From the NCBI RefSeq assembly GCF_900141755.1, contig NZ_LT670844.1:6358501-6422500 (forward strand): a stretch of DNA of 64,000 nt, given 5' to 3'. This DNA is from Bradyrhizobium lablabi (GTDB taxonomy: Bacteria; Pseudomonadota; Alphaproteobacteria; Rhizobiales; Xanthobacteraceae). Positions 35,831 to 43,773 of the stretch are shown piece after piece; positions within the stretch are counted from its first letter, which is position 1, and every line of letters begins with the position of its first letter. The notes beneath the pieces are model-generated. The model did no database searches and had not been told where the DNA came from. It saw nothing but the letters and a program-made list of their open reading frames with translations. Made by a program: the position numbers and the translations under genes.

Positions 35831-36531
35831 TGCAGGGTCAGGAAAATATCGGCTGGCTGCGCGACAGGCTCAAGGCATCATTTGCTATCGAGCCCAAAGA
35901 TCCGACGGAACTGCTCGATTGGCTCGAGGCGCGGCGAAGGGACGTGCCATTTTCGGCCGAGCTGATCCCGCTGCGAGAGGTTGCCGACTGGCGACAGGAC
36001 GACAAGGGCAATATCCAGCACACCACCGGTCAATTCTTTCGCATCGAGGGCGTCAGGGTGCGCAGCGCGCCCGGCGTGAGGGAGATACCCGGCTGGGACC
36101 AGCCGATCTTGACCCAGTCGGAAGGCGGCGTCCTTGCGCTGTTGTGCCGGGAGACACCGGCCAAGGTCGTCGAGTTCCTGCTGCAGGCCAAGGCGGATCC
36201 CGGCAATTTCGGTTATCTGCAATTCTGCCCCACCATTCAAAGTACCTGGGAAAACATTCGCGGCCTGAAGGGCGCCAAGCGCGCGGCATTCGCTGAATGT
36301 CTCGAGCCTTCCGAAAATATCCGCATCATCTACCGATCGAAGCATAATGAGGAGGGGAGCCGGTTCTGGCAAAAATCAAACGAGAATATGGTCTTGTTTG
36401 TTGAGGATGCGAGCCGCTTGACGTTCAATGAACAGGCCTATCGCTGGGCGAGCTTGTCCCAAATCAAACAGATGATGTTGCTGGATAACATTATCGGACC
36501 TTACGTGCGGACCGTGGTCGCCCCGCTTTGA
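35830..36531 (+). CDS. NDP-hexose 2,3-dehydratase, single-domain (half-length)
   Basis: 233 residues matching one copy of the NDP-hexose 2,3-dehydratase domain: FFRIEGVRV, GWDQPILTQSEGGVLALLCR, FLLQAKADPGNFGYLQFCPT and FVEDASRLTFNEQAYRW. Known enzymes such as EvaA and TylX3 have about 450-480 residues with two copies of this domain. Here only one is present, and no second half follows: the 65 bases after the stop hold nothing, and the other frames show no homology. The start at ATG 35830 overlaps the previous stop; a longer frame from 35647 would only add antisense-like residues. The family eliminates water across C2-C3 of a 4-keto-6-deoxy sugar nucleotide on the way to 2-deoxy or 3-amino sugars. 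Confidence 0.88.
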   Translation: MQGQENIGWLRDRLKASFAIEPKDPTELLDWLEARRRDVPFSAELIPLREVADWRQDDKGNIQHTTGQFFRIEGVRVRSAPGVREIPGWDQPILTQSEGGVLALLCRETPAKVVEFLLQAKADPGNFGYLQFCPTIQSTWENIRGLKGAKRAAFAECLEPSENIRIIYRSKHNEEGSRFWQKSNENMVLFVEDASRLTFNEQAYRWASLSQIKQMMLLDNIIGPYVRTVVAPL

Positions 36532-36596
36532 ACGCCTGGCGATGGTGGAAGGGCTCACCGCAAGGTCATTGTTCGGGTCGGCTGGCGGGTCGGTGA

Positions 36597-37394
36597 TCAG
36601 GCTTTCGCGCTCTTCGAAAACAGGTAGGTCTGCGTCGTCGAATGATGGCCGGTAACCTCGTGCATGTCGTAGGGGATGCACGGCCATTCGCGCTCGAGCC
36701 TCAATCCGGCCTGGTGGCATAGCGACATCAGTTCCTGCTTGCCGAAGATGATTTCAACGACCGGTGCGCCGTAGGCGTATTTTCGCAGGAACGTCGTTTG
36801 ATGATCGTCAAACACCGGAACGCTGTGAAAAGCACAGTAACGTGCCGCAACGCGTGCGGTCTCGCGGATCGCCGCGCGATAATCGACGATATGCATCAGC
36901 GATACGCCGTTGAAGACGATATCGAAGGCACCATCCGCGTACGGCAGCCTGGTCGCGTCGCCAACTTCAAAATCCGTCGAGGGATAGTGGGCTCGGGCAC
37001 GGGCGATCATGGCTTGCGAATAATCGATGCCTGTGTAGCCGACGCCGTTGGGGAGCAGAGTGGCTAGCACCTCCGAATAGGAGCCGCTGCCGCAGCCGAC
37101 CTCGAGCACGCGCGGGTGGTTGATGCCGGTTGCAGCTACGGCTTCGGCCGCGACCTTGAAGTCGATCCGCGGCTCGCCGCGCTTCATGTCGGCGATCAGC
37201 CCCCGGTAAGCGCGCTCCTGTCGCGCTACCGTGCGCGCGGCTAGCCATCCCCCCGATGAAGCCGTCACGCTCCGGGCCTCTTCTATGCCGCCGAGGACCC
37301 GATGATCGCTCGAACTCATGATATGACGGCGCAGAATCGGCGATGCCTTGACGACGCGCTTGCCGATCTGCCTGACGATGCGGGAGAGCTTCAT
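36597..37394 (-). CDS. class I SAM-dependent methyltransferase
   Basis: 265 residues: VLEVGCGSGSYSEVLA is motif I for SAM binding, TGIDYSQAMIARARAHY motif II, and FDIVFNGVSLMHIVDY a later core strand. The ATG at 37394 overlaps the stop of the upstream glycosyltransferase gene by four bases (37391-37394), so the two are translationally linked. Longer frames upstream have no homology. Typical roles are O-, N- or C-methylation of sugars or of the glycan terminus. Convergent with the NDP-hexose 2,3-dehydratase gene, with 65 bases between. Confidence 0.87.
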   Translation of the reverse strand: MKLSRIVRQIGKRVVKASPILRRHIMSSSDHRVLGGIEEARSVTASSGGWLAARTVARQERAYRGLIADMKRGEPRIDFKVAAEAVAATGINHPRVLEVGCGSGSYSEVLATLLPNGVGYTGIDYSQAMIARARAHYPSTDFEVGDATRLPYADGAFDIVFNGVSLMHIVDYRAAIRETARVAARYCAFHSVPVFDDHQTTFLRKYAYGAPVVEIIFGKQELMSLCHQAGLRLEREWPCIPYDMHEVTGHHSTTQTYLFSKSAKA

Positions 37395-38584
37395 CGCCGC
37401 GCCCCAATTCCGTCGACGAAGCTTAGAATTTCGCTGGCACGATGGCGATAGGTGTGCTGCGCCATGGTTTTGGCCTGGCCCGCATGCGCGATCTCTGCGC
37501 GGCCCTTGTCGTCTGCGAGATGGTGATCGATAGCGCTCAGGCAATCGTTGATCGAGCGCCATACCGCTACCTCGCGGTCCGGAGCGAATAGCGTATGGAG
37601 ATTGTCCTTGAAATCGGTAAGCAGAAAGGCGCCGACGCCGGTTGCCTCGAATAGCCGCATGTTTCCGGCCTCCCGGCCGGCAAGATCGATGTGCGAGTTG
37701 AGGGTGATGCGCGAGCGCCGGAGCACCTGATACATGTCGGTGCCCCACACCTCGCCCTGGAAGCAGCGATGCAGTGGCGAGGAGGCAGGCAGCGCTTGCG
37801 GACGGTTTCCCCACAATTTGAGATCGTAGCGTTCGGCGACTGCTTCCAGGAGCGCAATCCGCTGTAGATGGTCAACTGAAACGGAGCCGACGAAGGAGAC
37901 GTCGATGTCGGCTGCGGGCTTCTCGGGTAAGACGTCGAGGATGGCCGGCTCGAACGCGAGATGGTTGACTTCCGCGCGGACACCGAGGGCCCGAAAGAAG
38001 TTCACCGTGGTCGGCAATTGCGAGATCATCAGGTCGTAGGCCGACCAGTCCTCGCCGCGCGACGGCTCGATCCCGACCTGCCCGATAGCGATCGGGTTGC
38101 CGATCTCCTTGATGCGCCGCATGAGTTTCGTATCGATATGGAAGAGGTCCTGGTTGAGCACGAGATCAGGTTTGAATTGCTCGATCTGGGCCAAGAGGAT
38201 GTTCTCGGCCTGCTGGTCGAGCTTGGGGCTCAATCCGACCTTGCGGGCGAGCGGCCTCAGGATCGGCTTGAACGGCGTCACCGCGCGCTCCAGCCAGCCG
38301 GGGAGCGGGCGGCGCTCGGCACTGGCCGTTGCCTCCGGCGGCTCGGATGGCATGCCGTGCTCGCGCGCCCATGCGGTCTGGAGCCAGGGGTTGTTGACGT
38401 GGATTTCCGCCGCGGCATGGCCCATCGCGGTGAAGTTTTTTGAATAGAAATTGGCGAGGCCGAACAGGCTAGCATTGCGCGCTGCCATCTGAGCAGCATA
38501 GGGGGCGTTCTCGAGCCCGGGCTCGCGACGATAGAGCCAAGCCTGGAAACGCAGATAATCCGCGTTGAGAACGAGGATGCGCAT
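37391..38584 (-). CDS. glycosyltransferase, GT-B type (CgeB-like)
   Basis: 397 residues. N-terminal part MRILVLNADYLRFQAWL, PDLVLNQDLFHID, and the C-terminal domain with VSFVGSVSVDHLQRI, SRITLNSHIDLAGREAGNMRLFEATGVGAFLLTDF, which fits the glycosyl-transferase group 1 domain seen in CgeB-like proteins (conserved Arg and Glu in N-x-R-x-F-E). These transfer sugars from nucleotide donors in the cytoplasm. It ends inside the next methyltransferase gene start and begins eight bases after the rfbB stop codon, so rfbB, this gene and the methyltransferase form one operon. Confidence 0.85.
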   Translation of the reverse strand: MRILVLNADYLRFQAWLYRREPGLENAPYAAQMAARNASLFGLANFYSKNFTAMGHAAAEIHVNNPWLQTAWAREHGMPSEPPEATASAERRPLPGWLERAVTPFKPILRPLARKVGLSPKLDQQAENILLAQIEQFKPDLVLNQDLFHIDTKLMRRIKEIGNPIAIGQVGIEPSRGEDWSAYDLMISQLPTTVNFFRALGVRAEVNHLAFEPAILDVLPEKPAADIDVSFVGSVSVDHLQRIALLEAVAERYDLKLWGNRPQALPASSPLHRCFQGEVWGTDMYQVLRRSRITLNSHIDLAGREAGNMRLFEATGVGAFLLTDFKDNLHTLFAPDREVAVWRSINDCLSAIDHHLADDKGRAEIAHAGQAKTMAQHTYRHRASEILSFVDGIGARR

Positions 38585-38591
38585 GGTGCTT

Positions 38592-39704
38592 CTAGACCGC
38601 GATCCGGAAGCCGTAGTTCTTATCGATCCACGCCTTGTAAGCGCCGCTGGTCACTTCGCGCCACCAATCTTCCTGATCGAGATACCAGTGAACCGTCTGG
38701 CCCAGTCCGGCCTCGAACCCGGTACTGCGTCGCTTGCCGAATTCGCGGTCGAGTTTGGCGGCGTCGATCGCGTAGCGGTGGTCGTGACCGGGGCGATCGG
38801 TTACATAGCTGATCAGCGCGCGGCAACTCTGTCCTGAAGCCGCGGGACAGGACGGAAAGCGCGTGGCGAGGCCCCGATCGGCGGCGAAAGCGCCATCCAG
38901 CGTGTCGCAGATCAGGCCGACGACATCGCGGTTGTTCCGTTCGTTGCCGCCGCCGATATTATAGGTTTCGCCGACGCCGCCGCGCTCGATCGCGCTCATC
39001 AGCGCATCGCAATGGTCGGAGACATGCAGCCAGTCGCGGACGTTGGAGCCGTCGCCATAGATCGGCAAAGGCTTGCCCTCGAGCGCATGGATGATCATCA
39101 GCGGGATCAGCTTTTCGGGATGCTGGTAGGGGCCGTAATTGTTCGAGCAATTGGTGATCAGCGCGGGCATGCCGTAGGTCGCGACGAAGGAACGCACCAG
39201 ATGGTCGCTCGCCGCCTTGCTTGCGGCGTAAGGTGAATTCGGACGGTAGGGCGAAGCTTCCGAAAAGGCTGGATCGCTCGGACCGAGCGAACCGTAGACC
39301 TCGTCGGTCGACACGTGAAGAAAACGCGCGCCGTCGATCGTGCCTGACGAGCGCCACGCGTCGTGCGCTGCCTTGAGCAAGGTGAAGGTGCCGAGCACGT
39401 TGGTTTGCAGGAACGCCTCGGGGTCGACGATCGACCGATCGACATGGGATTCGGCGGCGAGATGAGCGACGCGCGTGAATGCGTGCTCGTCGAACAGCCG
39501 CCGCATCAGCGCGCCATCCTTGATGTCGCCCTTCACGAACAGGATGCAGCGATCGGCGATCAGCGGTTCGAGGCTTCGGATGTTGGCGGCATAGGTCATG
39601 GCGTCGACCACAACCAGCAGGTCGTCGGGACGTGCCGCGCGCCACGCATGCACAAGGTTCTGGCCGATGAAGCCCGCGCCGCCGGTGATCAGAACGCTGT
39701 GCAT
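38592..39704 (-). CDS. rfbB: dTDP-glucose 4,6-dehydratase
   Basis: 370 residues. TGGAGFIGQNLVHAW at 7-21 is the NAD-binding loop; HLAAESHVDRSI, STDEVYGSLG, SPYAASKAASDHLV (Tyr/Lys catalytic pair) and TNCSNNYGPYQHPEKLIP are diagnostic for RmlB. It converts dTDP-glucose to dTDP-4-keto-6-deoxyglucose. It leads a leftward set with a glycosyltransferase and methyltransferase. rfbA is 5 kb away on the same strand. The 256 bases upstream, before the polymerase gene, contain no gene and may hold its own promoter. Confidence 0.95.
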   Translation of the reverse strand: MHSVLITGGAGFIGQNLVHAWRAARPDDLLVVVDAMTYAANIRSLEPLIADRCILFVKGDIKDGALMRRLFDEHAFTRVAHLAAESHVDRSIVDPEAFLQTNVLGTFTLLKAAHDAWRSSGTIDGARFLHVSTDEVYGSLGPSDPAFSEASPYRPNSPYAASKAASDHLVRSFVATYGMPALITNCSNNYGPYQHPEKLIPLMIIHALEGKPLPIYGDGSNVRDWLHVSDHCDALMSAIERGGVGETYNIGGGNERNNRDVVGLICDTLDGAFAADRGLATRFPSCPAASGQSCRALISYVTDRPGHDHRYAIDAAKLDREFGKRRSTGFEAGLGQTVHWYLDQEDWWREVTSGAYKAWIDKNYGFRIAV

Positions 39705-39960
39705 CCGGGCCCTTTTGTCTGATACTCGAAGATGTTTCCTGGAATAGGATAAACCGCCGTCACTTCGATGGAAAGCAGGCGATGTCGGTTCGGGAAAACG
39801 GCGCGAACCGGTCGGCTGGTCCGGCTGCCAACGGGGCTGATATTCCGCCGGTCGGGAGTGATAATGGGTCGGATTCGGGTCGTCAATAGTGAGACAACCG
39901 GTACAATTCGCGATCCGCCGTGTGCTTGATCCGCCGTGTGCTTGCCGCGTGGTCGATTGA

Positions 39961-41298
39961 TCAGGACAGCGGAGCGGTCTGCTTGCTCCCTTCCGGTTCG
40001 AACATTGTCCGCGGCGTCACATACCACAGCAGAAAGAGAATGGAGGCCCCGTTCGACAGCAAGGTGGTCGTAAGCGGGACATTCAAGAGGATCAGGGGAA
40101 GAATGCCGCCCGACATCAAGATGAATCTTGGCGGCAAGCTGGCGGAGAGGCGATTGCCGAGAGATATCACCAGTCCGCACGCGAGCACCGCGAGCGGCGC
40201 CAGGACCGGTCCGACGGAAGCAATGCCCTCCGTCGCAAACAGCGAGGCATTTACGTTGCCAAATTGATAAGCCTTCGCCATGACGATCGATAGCTGTTCG
40301 GTGTAAGGGCAATGGACGAATGGCTTCAGAAAGATGATCTGGCAAAAACGCGTGTGCTCGTGGGTCGAGAAGAAATGGTTATACAAATCGAGCGCGATGG
40401 ACGGCAGCGCGATCATCCGGAAATTGATGGCCCCGAAGAAATATCTGACCTGCTCAAGCGAAATGACGCCTAAGTTGAACAAAAACATCCAAAGGACTCC
40501 AGCCGATAACGGCAGGAACAACGACAGCACAACCGTCGTTCTGGCTGAGAAGAACCGGGATAACAGCGTCAGAAACAGCAGCCAGAACGGCCCAAACAGC
40601 GCCAGCTTGGTAAGAGTAATCGGATAGAACGACAGCAAGAGCAGCAAGACGGCGGCGGCACGGTATCGATTCCCGCGGGCCGCAAAACATGCAAACGCGA
40701 ACGGTAACAACGCATTCGATATCGGGCCCGTTGCATATCTCAGCCATCCGGGAAATTCGATTTCATCGCGAAAGCGATAGATTTCGGTGAGACCGACCAG
40801 CTTGAAATTGTAGAACGCGCCGGCGGCGACGATTGCCGCGGCGAGGATCAGGATGCCGGACAATAAATAATCCAGCGAGCGAGACGACAGGACAAAACGT
40901 TGCTTGATCGGCGAAGTGATGAATAGCGCAGGTGCCAGGAATGCCAGCGCCGAAGCAAATGCTGAAACGCTCGCCAAATTGTGGTCGTATTGAAATTTCG
41001 AAAATACGCCAAGCCAGAGATAGCCGAGAATCATGGTGTAAAAATAAAATCCGACAAAGTAACCGAAGCTGAATCTGGCAAAGATGAAAAGCAGCGAAAC
41101 GACGGCGAAGGGCGCGACGATCAGCGCGGCGACATAAAGGCGGCTATGATCGAACGAAAAGAAGTGGAGATATTGATAGAATTGCGTGACATAGACCGAG
41201 GACAGACAACAGACGACGACATGCAGGCCCAACAGCAATGCCAGCGCAAGCGAAGCTTGCGACCGCATGGACGTATAATTCGCCGAGTCGTGGTTCAT
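39961..41298 (-). CDS. Wzy-like polysaccharide polymerase, copy 2 (membrane protein)
   Basis: 445 residues with about 11-12 membrane segments and large charged loops, such as the one holding FFGAINFRMIALPSIALDLYNHFFSTHEHTRFCQ. No family is diagnosable by eye, but size, topology and place next to flippase and sugar genes fit O-antigen polymerase or a related exporter. It is paralogous along its full length to the product of 41418-42758 (shared: FSFGYFVGFYFYTMILGYLW, LASASAFASAL-like region, CQIIFLKPFVHCPYTEQL), with about two thirds of residues alike by eye. The start is ATG 41298 with AATTAAAAAGAGCCTGC before it. The end, MFEPEGSKQTAPLS, differs from the other copy. Confidence 0.8.
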   Translation of the reverse strand: MNHDSANYTSMRSQASLALALLLGLHVVVCCLSSVYVTQFYQYLHFFSFDHSRLYVAALIVAPFAVVSLLFIFARFSFGYFVGFYFYTMILGYLWLGVFSKFQYDHNLASVSAFASALAFLAPALFITSPIKQRFVLSSRSLDYLLSGILILAAAIVAAGAFYNFKLVGLTEIYRFRDEIEFPGWLRYATGPISNALLPFAFACFAARGNRYRAAAVLLLLLSFYPITLTKLALFGPFWLLFLTLLSRFFSARTTVVLSLFLPLSAGVLWMFLFNLGVISLEQVRYFFGAINFRMIALPSIALDLYNHFFSTHEHTRFCQIIFLKPFVHCPYTEQLSIVMAKAYQFGNVNASLFATEGIASVGPVLAPLAVLACGLVISLGNRLSASLPPRFILMSGGILPLILLNVPLTTTLLSNGASILFLLWYVTPRTMFEPEGSKQTAPLS

Positions 41299-41417
41299 GC
41301 AGGCTCTTTTTAATTCGCGGATTCCGCAAGGCCGGCCGCTGCGATCGTGCGTCTTCGACCGTAATTGGTCCGAAGTAACCCGCTCGTCAGTTCGCCGGTC
41401 ATGCAATCCCCCGTCAT

Positions 41418-41444
41418 TCAGGACGGCTTCCAGCCGAGCGCGAG
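41418..41444 (-). repeat. 27-bp repeat, copy at end of polymerase copy 1
   Basis: These 27 bases match 42755-42781 at 25 positions; both differences are silent third-codon changes. In this copy they encode the last eight codons and stop of polymerase copy 1. Confidence 0.85.
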
Positions 41445-42758
41445 TTCGCTTGTCTTTGGTTCGAACATGGTGCGCGGCGTTACGTACCAGAGCAGAAACA
41501 GAACCCCAGCGCCGTATGTCAGCAAGGTAATTGACAGCGGCACGTTGAGCAGGATGTTGGGAATCAGGGCTCCGGATATCAGAACAAAGCGCGGCGACAA
41601 GCCGGCGGATAGACGGTTTGCTACCGCGATCACCAATCCACATACGAATGCGGCCAGCGGCGCCAGGACCGGGCCGACCGACGCAATGCCTTCCGTCGCA
41701 AACAGTGAAGCATTCAAATTGCCGAGCTGATAGGCCTTTGCCATCACGATCGCCAAGGGGTCGGTGTAAGGGCAATCCATGAACGACTTCAGAAACGAGA
41801 TCTGGCAAAAGTGCGTGGAAGTGTGCGTCGAAAAGAAGTGGTTATAGAGATCGAGCGCGATCGATGGAAAGGCGATCATCCTGAAATTAATGGCGCCGAA
41901 ATAATTGATGATCTGCGTGTGCTGCAGCACCCCCGACTTGACCAGCTGCGCCAGGACTATTCCGGCCGAGAGCGGCAGGAACAGCGACAACACTACCGTG
42001 GTTCTGGCTCCAAAAAACCGGGATAACAGCGCGACATACACCAGCCAGAACGGCGCAAACAGCGCCAGTTTGGTGAGCGTAATCGGATAGATCAGGAGCA
42101 GGAGCAGCAAGACGAAAGTCGCGCGCCATTTATTGCCGTGTGCCACGAAACACGCGAATGCGAAGGGCAATAGCGCTCCCGACGTCGCGCCTATCGCGTA
42201 GCTCAGCCAGGCGGGAAATTCGAGCGCGCCACGAAAGCTGTAGATATCATTGAGGCTGACCAGCCTGAAATTGTAGAGCGTGCCAACAGCGATGATTGTC
42301 GCCGCCAGGATCAGGATGCCGGACAATAGATGATCCAGCGCGCGTGCCGACAAGACGAATCGTTGCCTGATCGGCGAGGTGATGAACAGCGCCGGTGCCA
42401 GGAATGCGAGGGCGGAAACAAACGCTGACGTGCTTGCCGAGGCATGATCGTAGTGAAATTGCGAAAACGCGGCGAGCCAGAGATAGCCGAGAATCATGGT
42501 GTAAAAATAAAATCCCGCGAAGTAACCGAAGCTGAACCGGCCAAATACGAAAAGCAGCGAGACGACGGCGAAAGGCCCGACGGCGAGCGCGGCCGAGAAA
42601 AGTCGGGCCTCGTCAAACCACGCAATTTCGTATTGGACATACACGTTCGCGACGTAGATCAGCGACAGGCAGCACCCGACGATGTAAAAACACAGCAGCA
42701 GGATCAGCCCGAGCCGGGCTTGCGATTGCATCGATGCGGGATTTGCGGAGTCCCTCAA
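41418..42758 (-). CDS. Wzy-like polysaccharide polymerase, copy 1 (chimeric C-terminus)
   Basis: 446 residues of the same membrane family as the product of 39961-41298. The likely start is TTG at 42758, whose last two bases and the next A form the TGA stop of the epimerase gene (four-base overlap), giving MRDSANPASMQSQ, which aligns with MNHDSANYTSMRSQ of the other copy. An inner ATG at 42731 is an alternative. The last residues, ELALGWKPS, do not match the other copy; they equal the C-terminus of the epimerase just upstream (LLALGWKPS), and the DNA repeats over 27 bases. So this copy ends in a duplicated epimerase tail. See the repeat entries. Confidence 0.78.
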   Translation of the reverse strand: MRDSANPASMQSQARLGLILLLCFYIVGCCLSLIYVANVYVQYEIAWFDEARLFSAALAVGPFAVVSLLFVFGRFSFGYFAGFYFYTMILGYLWLAAFSQFHYDHASASTSAFVSALAFLAPALFITSPIRQRFVLSARALDHLLSGILILAATIIAVGTLYNFRLVSLNDIYSFRGALEFPAWLSYAIGATSGALLPFAFACFVAHGNKWRATFVLLLLLLIYPITLTKLALFAPFWLVYVALLSRFFGARTTVVLSLFLPLSAGIVLAQLVKSGVLQHTQIINYFGAINFRMIAFPSIALDLYNHFFSTHTSTHFCQISFLKSFMDCPYTDPLAIVMAKAYQLGNLNASLFATEGIASVGPVLAPLAAFVCGLVIAVANRLSAGLSPRFVLISGALIPNILLNVPLSITLLTYGAGVLFLLWYVTPRTMFEPKTSELALGWKPS

Positions 42759-42781
42759 GACGGTTTCCAGCCGAGCGCGAG
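42755..42781 (-). repeat. 27-bp repeat, copy at end of epimerase gene
   Basis: Encodes LALGWKPS and the stop of the epimerase, the natural end of that family (an LGW-P ending is usual). This is probably the source of the copy at 41418-41444, 1,337 bases away, a distance equal to one polymerase gene. Confidence 0.85.
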
Positions 42782-43630
42782 CAGTTTTGTCGGCCGTGCA
42801 ATGAGGGGGCAACCGATCCGATGCCAGATCGAGTTCTTGCCCATCGCTTTGAGGAACAGCTCCAGCCATCGTTCGGGTATCGCCAGTAGCCAGGGGGGGC
42901 GGCCCAGGCGCGCGCGGTAGCGCGCGATGACGTCGGACACCGTAAGCGGCGTCGGATCCGATACGATGAAGGTTTCTCCGCGCGCGCGGGGATTGGTCAG
43001 GGCCATTGTGACCGCGGAACAAAAATTCTGAACCGACAGCACGGATCGTTGGGCCGTCAGTCCTCCGAACGGCAGCGGAATCGGAAGCCGCGATATCTTG
43101 TGGACAGTCGCAAAATTTCCTTTTTCACCGTCGCCGTAAATCACGACCGGCCGCAGGATCGTAAACGAACCACCGGCCGCGCGAACGGCCTGCTCGGCGA
43201 TCAACTTTGATCTTCCATAGGCATTGTTCGGCTTCGGAACGTCATCCTCGGTCAACTCCTGATCCGAAAATGAGCCGGACTGCGCGGCGATCGAGGAGAT
43301 GAACACCAAATGCGCGCCGCACCGAGATGCGGCCGCTGCCAGCGCTTCCGTCGCTTTATGATTGACGCGGTCATACAGCTCGTCATTGGCAAATGTGTGA
43401 GCGATTCCGGCGAGATGAACGACGGCATCGCATTGCGCCAGTAACGGTTGCCAGTCGAACGGCGTTGATAGATCCGGAAGCCGGACCATCGCCATGTTGG
43501 GACCTCCGCAAGCGTATGCGGTTCTGGATGCCGCGATCACCTTGTGACCCTGCGCAGCAAGGTAAGGCACGAGATGGCGTCCAATGAAGCCGTCGGCTCC
43601 GGTAACGAGCACGGTGGTTTGATCGTTCAT
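42755..43630 (-). CDS. NAD-dependent nucleotide-sugar epimerase/dehydratase
   Basis: 291 residues of the extended SDR type: VLVTGADGFIGRHLVPYLA, HLAGIAHTFANDELY, FISSIAAQSGSFS, and the catalytic NNAYGRSKLIAEQ (Tyr/Lys). The sequence resembles UDP-glucose or UDP-GlcNAc 4-epimerase-like proteins used in O-antigen synthesis (WbpV, Gne). The C-terminus LALGWKPS is typical. It heads the polymerase operon: a sigma70-like promoter lies at 43673-43702, and its stop overlaps the start of polymerase copy 1 by four bases. Confidence 0.88.
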   Translation of the reverse strand: MNDQTTVLVTGADGFIGRHLVPYLAAQGHKVIAASRTAYACGGPNMAMVRLPDLSTPFDWQPLLAQCDAVVHLAGIAHTFANDELYDRVNHKATEALAAAASRCGAHLVFISSIAAQSGSFSDQELTEDDVPKPNNAYGRSKLIAEQAVRAAGGSFTILRPVVIYGDGEKGNFATVHKISRLPIPLPFGGLTAQRSVLSVQNFCSAVTMALTNPRARGETFIVSDPTPLTVSDVIARYRARLGRPPWLLAIPERWLELFLKAMGKNSIWHRIGCPLIARPTKLLALGWKPS

Positions 43631-43672
43631 GTGAGTGTACTAAAGATTCGGCGGCGCCATCGTGATGATCCG

Positions 43673-43702
43673 ACTATAGTCAGACTATCGCCGTTCGGGC
43701 AA
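43673..43702 (-). promoter_or_regulatory. sigma70-like promoter for epimerase/polymerase operon
   Basis: On the minus strand TTGCCC (43702-43697) and TATAGT (43678-43673) are separated by 18 bases, 43 bases before the epimerase ATG. The -10 lies within a perfect GACTATAGTC palindrome at 43672-43681, which might serve a regulator. Confidence 0.4.
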
Positions 43703-43773
43703 CCAAGGGCTTGCGGCCGGAACCTTGCAGTGCGGTATCAAGATCAATGGCCACGCGTGACGTGATTCGACGG

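Noticed and set aside
39689..41808. Further leftward frames (39689-40345, and the 5-prime part of the frame to 41808) resembling each other
   Set aside because: They resemble each other only because they are alternate-frame or upstream readings of the duplicated polymerase genes and epimerase tail.
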